Virus record (IMG/VR): IMGVR_UViG_3300032677_000031
Coordinates: 1-63,134 of that record
Direction: 5' to 3' (one strand)
DNA: 63,134 nucleotides
Source of the DNA: a virus
A model generated the notes under the pieces. It was not told the origin of the DNA, ran no database searches, and saw only the letters and a program-made list of their open reading frames with translations. How positions within the stretch are numbered: the stretch's first letter is position 1; each line of letters starts with the position of its first letter. Below are positions 30,801-37,161 of this stretch, in pieces. Position numbers and translations under genes: made by a program.

Positions 30801-31886
30801 TCCAATTTTGCTTGCTTTCTCTACGCGAGCCGCGGTGGCTGCCTGTTCGAGGGCTTGCTGGGCAGCCTTTGACATGCTGAGTCCGCGTACAAGACCCGGA
30901 ATGCCGGCACCTGCACCAATTACATTACCCGCAAATCCCATCTCGCCAAAACCAAGACCCGCGGGGCTTAGCCAGCTTCCTGCGGTCTTGATGTCTTCGT
31001 CGATGGGTGCCTGAGACTTAGCGACATCCTGAGCAACTTCCTGTGCCCCTTTGTAGGCGGTCTCGTCGTCAATCCCCGGGGCATTCAGCTTAATCAGGCT
31101 CTTCAATCCCTCCTGCACGTAGGGATGAAACAACATTTTGGAATACACCGTAGGGCTGGTGCGGTTAAGCAAAGCATTTGCGGTATCAACCGACTCTCTT
31201 GCTTGGTACCGGCGGAAAGAATCCTCTGGGGTAGAAAACCCATATTTTTCGCTCAGCTGATCCGTGTACTTGGTTCCCCCTAGCCCTATTTTAGCAGCGG
31301 TAGTGGCAAGTTCCCCCGGCAGCTCCATCACGGGGGCATTGAAAGACTTCAGGGCATTGAGGGTATTTACGGCGTGCGCCTTGATGTCTTCCTCAGACGC
31401 ATCCTCTGCAGGCTCTTCAAACATTTGACCTGCAAACTTTCCGGCACCACGTAACAGGCGCTTTGTTTCATCCCAGAGACTGCCGCCCGATTGCTCTTTC
31501 TTAATCAACCCTGCACGCTCGGCATCAAATACTTCGCGCTGTTTGTCGGCAGGGATTGGGTAATCAGGACGAATCTTTTTGAAGTCGTGCCACTCTTGGG
31601 GAGACCAAGTGCTCATCATCCCCAGATAATCTTTGTCGAAATTCTCCGGCTCTAATCCTTGCGTTGCGGTGGCAAACTGATCGACTGCGCTGACAGGCTT
31701 TTCTTGTTCCTGAGGCTTTGGGGTCAGCGAATCAAAAAATGCAGACGGATCCTCGGTCACCGAAGGTGCCTTGGTTTCCTCTTTCTTTTCCTCTGGCTGT
31801 TCGACTTTTTTCTCGGGAGCTTTAGGCTCCGGAGCTTTTGTCAAATTGTCGAAAAAGGAATTGGGATCATCCGTAATTGAATCCAT
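24855..31886 (-). CDS. Giant polyvalent virion protein
   Basis: 2343 residues. Residues 1-95 are disordered and carry two copies of a DPxxFFDxLT motif. About 300-420 are Gly/Ala-rich hydrophobic segments that could cross a membrane during ejection. About 727 holds HEFGH, a zinc metalloprotease motif. Around 1478 is VHDIVGHG then EFNAYLEHSRMF and QNSWVNFGP. About 1610-1740 contains LVHFGAHGL then YFYLNN, ADP-ribosyltransferase-like. Two further polyvalent-type domains lie at about 1870-2010 and 2060-2343. NFLPA or close variants occur near 1281, 1584, 1745 and 2035, between domains. By analogy with phage polyvalent proteins it is packaged in the virion and injected. Domain names are by eye. 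Confidence 0.75.
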   Translation of the reverse strand: MDSITDDPNSFFDNLTKAPEPKAPEKKVEQPEEKKEETKAPSVTEDPSAFFDSLTPKPQEQEKPVSAVDQFATATQGLEPENFDKDYLGMMSTWSPQEWHDFKKIRPDYPIPADKQREVFDAERAGLIKKEQSGGSLWDETKRLLRGAGKFAGQMFEEPAEDASEEDIKAHAVNTLNALKSFNAPVMELPGELATTAAKIGLGGTKYTDQLSEKYGFSTPEDSFRRYQARESVDTANALLNRTSPTVYSKMLFHPYVQEGLKSLIKLNAPGIDDETAYKGAQEVAQDVAKSQAPIDEDIKTAGSWLSPAGLGFGEMGFAGNVIGAGAGIPGLVRGLSMSKAAQQALEQAATAARVEKASKIGLLGSAAKKFADTTEGLQQAAAEFAQNRPILAAVGTAALKDLPGAVIGYGEDKEHPLRGALLGAIVEHTALGALGKLKGLEAVTQIPRTLADLAEAKAVSAGGRKGMFELAGANPEASQLTQTLFKNGKIYDKLGNLIKDYGREGVNMGALGVATGALNSQDADELADSLKSGIGFGVFAKALHGALRQDPSAHQREIRQTDADIYKTMQQLSPETQENIRQLQDWTNVVRTHPELANADVATRQAYAREIGKMINTMHETTNGPFRAGQKNIGVEILSTPQIVDRMVAQNPDKTPAELQQIAETGAGLYFPTGGREFVPGESVPTALQAPMTRVTFDPMKPTAVVNIDKVADFAKAQNVSFADALRHEFGHALDDIPEFRELNAQTDKLLFDFEDRGLDGKVYQSTKGLFSNKDLVDRFFNEYLSGEGDKAAKEQWAKGNQLWDTVNDRPNEKAIVDYMKKEVRADLNASSFTGHNLKSLDSVQQHLLDWATLNRQNSIVARAVDKYMGNGGRDPFAATPSVATGAQFTPEVLSAHRNAVRQLQKLNGMISTPTAGESVAPMITKAKLIGNKALRERYGRDSGLFKTEFRATVFDANGNVVGQTVLTDPMAKEGLWGNENGTLNQRSGYGEAPAGVQVPEGGSLKVSREIVMGPDGETPQMLSPKEIKQLVKTRADLIRDALDTAYQGEPEGFRPVSEDRLSYRGTFTPAQIAAIRALPEQIVPAKVKESILRFNDLLARGDGNRMLIDYAARVDDRGKAVSFSPKIYDLVPIGMHFSKDGNFLITTVSVTRLLNKLDLWADRLPGRLAPWGGNREAFFREFAGKYLQNHLTGKPGETGLDPDPKVALEKKNIFNDFLNLTNNDARSANPDRTVIPRKKGDPKGKYADRTIMSVRADSIADMLESTAPPLPVDYGKQLMNFLPAREGKATEEPNEENNPILKALNAVKATYVAPDQRTPYAQPAKNANQDVQRISEDYVKNAGMEYRPHGQAVPVNEELAKRIADHYEEAKNDPSHPEVKKAYTALANEVVDQWKAFEKAGYTATPWTGEGQPYANSAEMMKDVRDNKHLYYFQTKEGYGESGITDKMRAENPMLQDSGVNFNGAENVPVNDVFRVVHDIVGHGANGYEFGPRGEFNAYLEHSRMFSDAAKPALAGETLAQNSWVNFGPHLRDEEGNIAKKGEKGYVPVTERPFAEQKNIALPQEFIDAAEKEAQAGTKSGPSFLPAKKLTVQHPSKEKEGSVGGELDLVHFGAHGLKSADPSKFGKGAATPGDLRGAPKTYFYLNNDRNYEGIMRGRTPYVAKVDGNSIYDLEKDPLGVAGMLNREKMDNMIEDAGYAGYFSPKSYNGAFDAVAMFKKTKLTEVQQGREIFKTPKTSKYFGVNYLPAEKGVDEGTQTNESLSTDEQQTESDTQAERAGIQAGGQSQDDRNRLLGGFASVARGAQGSGAEGVQGASGSASRKEVEETALRRHAEENGLMRDPEPFHKQWQLDGSEAGGEHQVSFPPGPDVVKRTPNPYYPTWADYFDSLQIHNTLFPKAALTFRGLQNVEGSGGVDIDGNKWPAGLYSEVSQPFLKIKRGLSVPETDAMMKEIGFRRTLPMEYVNDDLGIKIKDLHGMNAVMLEDENGHEFPYVIDSTIVPTKAKEEQPRVRLDGHVVVTNPEADFVAKPKILVNFLPASQRINLEDYADRPMFALPADRMGVGTKYVGPTGDKKKLSVEAQGGPEHMTLLNNGVWAFTNDGPASTFVNRVNKLAEKHGTDSVLVAVTLQSPINHLKNPTGQLGYVEAMEQARDTKHVTQKQLDAQIKEMSSAIVNSTKKDMDENVRAKWKQITSFSKFADAVRGKKLNFGDMEPFLGQMQRSKLPISSKELAAMGLLPHDIARDLSTDWIFDLPNDTVVGLFEVKKGTRPTQDNTHYSYPWSVAGKPIGFLKDIYHVKGLTTHEGIQKSTSLAWPLQRALPELDNLKKALADLPPVVTYR

Positions 31887-31892
31887 TGGGAA

Positions 31893-33755
31893 TTATTGCG
31901 CTGCGGGAGCCGTAGGGATACTCATCATCGCGCCACCTCCCCAACCTTGGGGCATGTTTTCTATTTCGTCCATGTTGATAATTGTTCCTTTAGCGGCGTG
32001 TAATTTACCGCTGAGATCTTTGGCTTGTTTACCCAAATCTTCAAGCTTTGACGTCAATTCAGAGACAGATTTTTCATCGCCTTTCTGAGCCGCCGCATCT
32101 TTCTGGGCTTTGATTTTAAGTGCCTCTGAGCGCATCTCGTTGAGATTTGCCATCGCATCTTCTTTTGATACGGGGGTGATGAAATACTGAGGGAGGTCTT
32201 CCTCGTTGGTGATACCTTGTTTGCCCAACTTGTTGCGATAGAAAGTAACCGCTTGGTTGGCAATCTTTGCCTGTGCAGCATGATCCTCTGAGATAACCCG
32301 CAGCATCTGATCGCGCTGATTTTGAGTCAAACGGGCACCGCCCTGAAGCTTTTGTAACAAGAGCTCGGGTTTGTCTCGGATACCGGCAGATTGCAATGCC
32401 AGCGCTGCCTGACCTTCCGTAATACGACCGCCACCTTCGGCGCGACCAAACATGTCAAGAAGTCCGATGTCGGAGATACCCGAAGCCTCTGGGTTTTTGC
32501 GGATGGCCTCGTAATCTTTGACAAATCGGGCAAAGGATTGCTGCATGCCGTTGGGTGCCGTAAAGGCTTTGACGGCAGGGTGCTGATAGAATTTAGAACC
32601 CTCGGAGTCGAGAAGACGTTGACGAGTGAGACCGATTCTCTCTTCGGCCTGTTGCTTGCGGTTTGCCTGAGACTCAATGGTCTCTTGCTTCAAGGCAGGG
32701 CGTTCGACTACGTAACCTCCGATTGTGTGGTCGTATTTGATTGTTCCATTGGGCTCGTAACCGTTGTAGCTCTTGGAAGCTTCGGCTTGTGCAGAGGCCA
32801 AGGATTTGAAAGGCCCGGGCATTGGTCCGGAAGAAATAGCCGCGGATTCTTGCTCACTAGGTAATGCGGCCAATTGCTTTTCCACGGCATATTGCTCAGG
32901 AATACTTTCAGCACCAAATCCCTTAGCTTTTTGAAGCATCGCTGAGGTAGCGCTGAGTGGGGGAATACCGGCAAGGGGAGACGTAGGAGCGGCGCCACCG
33001 GCGGAGAGATAGGTTGCAGAAACGCTGCTTAGGTCTGGGATCGCAACGGCAGGTCCGAGGGCATTCATGGCCGTTGGGCTCACCGGAGCGGATAAATTGC
33101 TCAACGGAGAGGGTTGGGCTTCAAGTTTTCCTGCGGGTACGCCAATATCCATCGGCTTATCCGGAGAGTTCAGAGGCTGTGTAATATCAGGTTCTTCCCC
33201 GGGAACGGGGCGCATTGAAGGGAATTGACGATAGACTTCTTCATCTAAATCTGAGGATCCGCTATCTGAAGTAGGTGCAGTAATTCCGGAAAGCGGAGGA
33301 GTCGTTTGCGTAGGCGCATCTACGAACGGAGTACCTTTGTTACCACCAGCTTCTTTGACCCTAAGCAAACCTTCTCGGTAAGCTTTTTCGTCCTGAGCTT
33401 TTTGAGCTTCAATACCCAAACGCGATTGCTCCATACCAAGTCTGGATTGCTCCATACCAAGGGTAGCTTGTCGCTGAGCCTGTGTGGCAGCGATTTCTTG
33501 CTGTTTGAGTGCCTGTTCAGCTTTGAACCGCTCGTCTTCCCGTTTGCTTTGGTAAGCGGCAGTAATACCTTTGCCCAGAGCCCCGAGCCCTACGGCGATT
33601 CCCTCAGCTACGGCTGAACTTGGGGTCTTGATCTCAGCGGGCTTCCAAGCAAGTCCCGGTGCACCGATATTTAATGGCGCTAGGTTTGCCAGCGAGGGCG
33701 TCACTATCGGCGCCTGAGGCACCGTTAGGTTGAATCCGGAAGTGTCAAAGGCCAT
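31893..33755 (-). CDS. Internal virion protein, coiled coil
   Basis: 620 residues. An N-terminal Pro/Ala-rich segment is followed by a long Gln/Ala/Glu coiled coil (residues about 75-135, with a tandem LGMEQSR repeat), a Pro/Ser-rich linker (140-300) and a C-terminal helical part (about 380-600). Upstream neighbour of the polyvalent protein and similar in style to T7 gp14/gp15-like internal core proteins, though no sequence family is recognised. Likely ejected with DNA. Confidence 0.5.
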   Translation of the reverse strand: MAFDTSGFNLTVPQAPIVTPSLANLAPLNIGAPGLAWKPAEIKTPSSAVAEGIAVGLGALGKGITAAYQSKREDERFKAEQALKQQEIAATQAQRQATLGMEQSRLGMEQSRLGIEAQKAQDEKAYREGLLRVKEAGGNKGTPFVDAPTQTTPPLSGITAPTSDSGSSDLDEEVYRQFPSMRPVPGEEPDITQPLNSPDKPMDIGVPAGKLEAQPSPLSNLSAPVSPTAMNALGPAVAIPDLSSVSATYLSAGGAAPTSPLAGIPPLSATSAMLQKAKGFGAESIPEQYAVEKQLAALPSEQESAAISSGPMPGPFKSLASAQAEASKSYNGYEPNGTIKYDHTIGGYVVERPALKQETIESQANRKQQAEERIGLTRQRLLDSEGSKFYQHPAVKAFTAPNGMQQSFARFVKDYEAIRKNPEASGISDIGLLDMFGRAEGGGRITEGQAALALQSAGIRDKPELLLQKLQGGARLTQNQRDQMLRVISEDHAAQAKIANQAVTFYRNKLGKQGITNEEDLPQYFITPVSKEDAMANLNEMRSEALKIKAQKDAAAQKGDEKSVSELTSKLEDLGKQAKDLSGKLHAAKGTIINMDEIENMPQGWGGGAMMSIPTAPAAQ

Positions 33756-33768
33756 CTACTTTCGGGGT

Positions 33769-34305
33769 TTAGTAGCCTCCGAAAGTGATTCCCTGCGTCG
33801 AAGGCATGTACTGATTGGTACCGGAGGTCGTCTTGTTGAGAGCTGAAGCCGCGGTTGTATTTGCAGGGTTCATGCTTGAGCCTGCAGCTCCGGGGACAAC
33901 ATTCGATCCGGTGCTTGGCAGTCCGTAAGCTGCACCAAGGTTCGAGGCTGCCTGCTGCTTGGCGCCGGCTAGATTAAATCCACCTGCCGCGGCGTTTCCA
34001 CCAGAGGTAGCGGCCTGAGAGGCGGCCTGTGCGGCTGCGAGATCCTTGGCAGCTTGTACCTGTGACTGCTGGGCGAGAGATTGCTGAGCGGCGGTATTTC
34101 CGGCAGTGGATTGCTGTTGGGCAGTGTTGGATTGTGCGGTAGCAGCGGCATCACGCTGAGCTTGGAGAGCAGCGGCCTGTTGGGCAGCAATGGCAGCATT
34201 CTGTTGCTGAATCATTGCCATAAGAGCTTGGTCGGTAGAGCTCTGCCCTCCGCCTTGCACTCCTTGAAATGCGTTGAATACGCCTCCTGATCCGATTCCG
34301 CCCAT
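33769..34305 (-). CDS. Gln/Ala-rich virion protein, 178 aa
   Basis: Starts MGGIGSGGVFNAFQGVQGGG and continues with about 90 residues of Gln/Ala-rich helix (IQQQNAAIAAQQAAALQAQR), then a Ser/Gly/Asn-rich tail. Composition is typical of internal core proteins. It follows a late promoter at 34352-34380. No family recognised. Confidence 0.5.
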   Translation of the reverse strand: MGGIGSGGVFNAFQGVQGGGQSSTDQALMAMIQQQNAAIAAQQAAALQAQRDAAATAQSNTAQQQSTAGNTAAQQSLAQQSQVQAAKDLAAAQAASQAATSGGNAAAGGFNLAGAKQQAASNLGAAYGLPSTGSNVVPGAAGSSMNPANTTAASALNKTTSGTNQYMPSTQGITFGGY

Positions 34306-34351
34306 AAGTTTAGTGTGTTAAAGTTTGGTTTGTTGGTTAAAGTTGTGTGGA

Positions 34352-34380
34352 CTTGTAAGGTAAAAAATTTTGTTTATCAA
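34352..34380 (-). promoter_or_regulatory. Late promoter upstream of 34305
   Basis: On the minus strand TTGATA (34380-34375), 17-bp AT-rich spacer, TACAAG (34357-34352). The -10 TACAAG is identical to that upstream of the capsid gene (51967-51972). It gives an mRNA leader of about 40 nt to the internal virion gene set. Confidence 0.55.
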
Positions 34381-34388
34381 GAGTAAAA

Positions 34389-35243
34389 TTACCTGAACAA
34401 GCTGCCCACGAGTCCTCCCAGAGAGGATCCTACTGCCGTACCGGCAGGGCCTCCGAAGCTGCCGAGCAACCCACCGCCTAAGGCACCCAGTCCGGAATAC
34501 AGTGCTCCGGCATTCTGAGCGTTGTAAGCTTGGTTAGCATTTTGGGCTGCAAGTTGGTTCGCCTGAATCGTTTGTGCGTCCTGACCCATCGTATTGTAGA
34601 GATTATTTGCCCCCTGCTCAACGCTCTGCTGCAGGTTGTTTGCTTCACCAAAAATTCCCTGCAGGAAGGCATTTCCTTGCGCCGCGGCCTGAGCACCAGC
34701 TTGCATCGGGATGGAGGCAGCCATCCCGGGGCTAATTCCGGTCTGTGGCAAGTTTTGGTAAGGCTGACCGAGCTGAGCCAAAGATTGCTGAAGCTGAAGG
34801 CCGGCAAGCGTATTCTTGTCAAATAGGGCACTTCCGTAAATCGTGCTGCTGGGGTTGAGCCCAGTTCCGTACATTCCGGGAAGCGTGCGCTGAGCAAATT
34901 CTTGCTGAGAGGCTTTCTTTAACGTCTCAGGATCCGTGAGGTTGGCCGTCATCTGCTCAGTGTTCTGACGGATCTGTGCACCGAGGGGATCGACCTGTTG
35001 CTGCAGAATCTTCGAGTTCTGGGCGTTCAGATAGGCGGTATCCTTTGCAGTATTGTAGGCGCCGGCCTGCCCCCAGATGTCAGGGGAATACGTGTATGGC
35101 GTAATAGCCGCCATGTTTTTTAGCATCTCAGCCCTAGCCTGCTCGGCATTACCGATGGCTTGGGTCTGTCCCTCCAATCCCGCAATCATCGGCAACGGAC
35201 TAGGTGCTTGTACTTGTGCTGGTTGAGGTGCTGATCCGCCCAT
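34389..35243 (-). CDS. Internal virion/tail protein, 284 aa
   Basis: From the ATG at 35243 (MGGSAPQPAQVQAPSP); a longer frame runs into the preceding gene. Ala/Gln-rich helices through the middle (EQARAEMLKNMAAI, NSKILQQQVDPLGAQI), and a C-terminal Gly-rich hydrophobic segment (GALYSGLGALGGGLLGSFGG) suited to membrane insertion. Shares the MGG start with the genes at 34305 and 57247. A role in the ejection apparatus is inferred. Confidence 0.5.
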   Translation of the reverse strand: MGGSAPQPAQVQAPSPLPMIAGLEGQTQAIGNAEQARAEMLKNMAAITPYTYSPDIWGQAGAYNTAKDTAYLNAQNSKILQQQVDPLGAQIRQNTEQMTANLTDPETLKKASQQEFAQRTLPGMYGTGLNPSSTIYGSALFDKNTLAGLQLQQSLAQLGQPYQNLPQTGISPGMAASIPMQAGAQAAAQGNAFLQGIFGEANNLQQSVEQGANNLYNTMGQDAQTIQANQLAAQNANQAYNAQNAGALYSGLGALGGGLLGSFGGPAGTAVGSSLGGLVGSLFR

Positions 35244-35247
35244 AGAA

Positions 35248-35634
35248 TTAAGCCAACGTATACAGCTCTCTGTAATGTCTGGCAAGACCTAGTTTTTGCA
35301 TGATCTTGTCCGGGAAATTCTGCCGGTGGGGATTTGACTCGAGAGGCACGCCAATATACCCGGGTTTTCCGGATAATTGGCAATGGGCACGCCAGTCGTT
35401 CATTACCTGCAAAACATCCTGCGGCCTTGTGAGCGCGGGGTGAAAGGCTGGGTAGATTGTGGGCACAAAGACATGATCCGAGTACCCGAAGCAGGTATCG
35501 TCCCGATAGTGGGCATATACGTTGATACTCGGGTGTGCTTGGATTTTGTGGTCAAACGATTCCGCAAACGTCTGGAGTTGCTGGAACTCTTGTGTGTTTG
35601 GGGTGACGTATTTGTAGGTTATGGTTGGTTTCAT
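35248..35634 (-). CDS. Phage hypothetical protein, 128 aa
   Basis: 128 residues, mixed alpha/beta (VYAHYRDDTCFGYSDHVFVP, KPGYIGVPLESNPHR, KLGLARHYRELYTL). The layout faintly resembles a GNAT acetyltransferase with a C-terminal GxxxH-like turn, but no acetyl-CoA motif is sure. Sits between the Gly-rich adhesin and an internal virion gene. Confidence 0.5.
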   Translation of the reverse strand: MKPTITYKYVTPNTQEFQQLQTFAESFDHKIQAHPSINVYAHYRDDTCFGYSDHVFVPTIYPAFHPALTRPQDVLQVMNDWRAHCQLSGKPGYIGVPLESNPHRQNFPDKIMQKLGLARHYRELYTLA

Positions 35635-35645
35635 AAAATTTTACA

Positions 35646-36914
35646 TTATGCAGTGTAGGTTCCGGGTCCTGTAAATTTCAACTCAACATAAGTTCTATTC
35701 GTTAATTGGTCAACTATCGTGCTTTCTGTGACAGGCCCAGAAATTTGCCCTGTGTATAGTTCGATTGGTATTTGAAGATAAATGACACCATCTGCCCCCC
35801 AAACACTTTGGGTTTGATTTCCCGCTAACCCCCCAGCCCCGCTCCCAGAATTGTCCTCTGGGCAACATTGATTTGTTGCAGGGTGGACAGTTTTACAATC
35901 CGGAATAATAGGTTGACCTTGGTTGTTTAATATCTGTGTATTGCCGCTTCCTCCACCGCCTTTACCCCCTTTACCGTAGGTTAAGACAAATTTACTAGGC
36001 AAACCATAGTATGCTGATGCGTATGCGGAACCGCCCCCTCCACCCGCAAAATATCTATCTTTCATTAACGAGTAAAATCCATCTGACCCATCGCCACCTG
36101 TAATAAATCCTCCCGTGGCTGGATACGGAGGAGGAGGATAAAATCCGAGTGCACTTGTTGGGGTTGTACCACTAGCACCTACTCCACCTCCCCCACCCCC
36201 AATCGTATAGACGTAATAATTATTTGAACCAAAAAAAGAATTGCCTCCAGAATTTAATTCGACAAAGTTTCCATCAACAACAGTACCCCCAATACTTGGA
36301 CCATATTTAAGTGCCCCAGCTGTACCACCTCCTCCGTTATACGGGATAACTAAATTTGACGGACCGCATTGATTTGTTCCGGTAACAGAAATACAACCAG
36401 AGCTATTACCTCCGGCACAAACTATAGTTGGGGTCTTATTCAACTCGCCAAACGTACTAGCCTCCCCCGACATTATTGGTATCTGCTGTGGGGTATACCA
36501 ATTAAACCCACCCCTACCTACATAAGCCGAATAAGTTACTCCAGAAAATAACCCAAACGATAAATTTTCATAAACTTGTCCTCCCCCACCCCCACCTATG
36601 ATTAAAAAATCCCATCCGTTTGGATTGGTAGAAGCTCCCCCTCCGCCAACAACCAATAACCTAGCGGCCACGGGATAGTACGTCGCAACAGAAGTTTGTA
36701 TATTACCTTGAGAAGACTTAGGTTGTAAAGAATTAGGGACAACCTTTTGCCTATCTATAGAGTTACCACAAACAACACAAGGCAAACACCCAGCCACGGG
36801 GCTTTTAAGCGGAACCGAAGAATACAGCGGCACAATTTGATCATTTCCATACGGAGAAGAATACTCGTTTGGGTAATACGGAACTGAGATAGAAGCTGTG
36901 GATATGGATGGCAT
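35646..36914 (-). CDS. Glycine-rich tail adhesin
   Basis: 422 residues. Residues 1-66 (MPSISTASISVPYYPNEYSS, CLPCVVCGNS) duplicate the 79-residue protein encoded just upstream. From about 90 there are many poly-Gly blocks (LLVVGGGGAS, LIIGGGGGGQVY, YTIGGGGGGVGAS, FAGGGGGSAYAS, GKGGKGGGG) separated by variable loops, the composition of phage S16 gp38-type adhesins that pack polyglycine II helices and present host-binding loops. Two CC/CxxC pairs are present. A receptor-binding role is inferred. Confidence 0.6.
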   Translation of the reverse strand: MPSISTASISVPYYPNEYSSPYGNDQIVPLYSSVPLKSPVAGCLPCVVCGNSIDRQKVVPNSLQPKSSQGNIQTSVATYYPVAARLLVVGGGGASTNPNGWDFLIIGGGGGGQVYENLSFGLFSGVTYSAYVGRGGFNWYTPQQIPIMSGEASTFGELNKTPTIVCAGGNSSGCISVTGTNQCGPSNLVIPYNGGGGTAGALKYGPSIGGTVVDGNFVELNSGGNSFFGSNNYYVYTIGGGGGGVGASGTTPTSALGFYPPPPYPATGGFITGGDGSDGFYSLMKDRYFAGGGGGSAYASAYYGLPSKFVLTYGKGGKGGGGSGNTQILNNQGQPIIPDCKTVHPATNQCCPEDNSGSGAGGLAGNQTQSVWGADGVIYLQIPIELYTGQISGPVTESTIVDQLTNRTYVELKFTGPGTYTA

Positions 36915-36918
36915 GTGT

Positions 36919-37158
36919 TTAGGTAAGAATTATGACCGTTTTGCTTGCCATAAGCCCAAATTGAAGGTTGCTAGAATCTACAATTACTTGATTCCGTACA
37001 ATCGAATCACCGCATACAATACAATCAAGGCATCCCTCAACCGGGCTTTTCAAAGGCATCGACGAGTACAAAGGGGTAATCCCGTCATTTCCGTACGGGC
37101 TTACAAATTTGTTGGGGTAGTTTGTTACCGCAACACTGGCGTCCGCTATTGTAGGCAT
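36919..37158 (-). CDS. Short paralogue of the adhesin N-terminus
   Basis: 79 residues: MPTIADASVAVTNYPNKFVS, GNDGITPLYSSMPLKSPVEG, CLDCIVCGDSIVR match the first 65 residues of the 422-residue adhesin 4 bp downstream. The Gly-rich part is absent and the frame ends SKTVIILT. Either a remnant of an older adhesin or a competing capping subunit that uses the same virion anchor. The duplication is directly visible; its role is inferred. Confidence 0.65.
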   Translation of the reverse strand: MPTIADASVAVTNYPNKFVSPYGNDGITPLYSSMPLKSPVEGCLDCIVCGDSIVRNQVIVDSSNLQFGLMASKTVIILT

Positions 37159-37161
37159 AGC

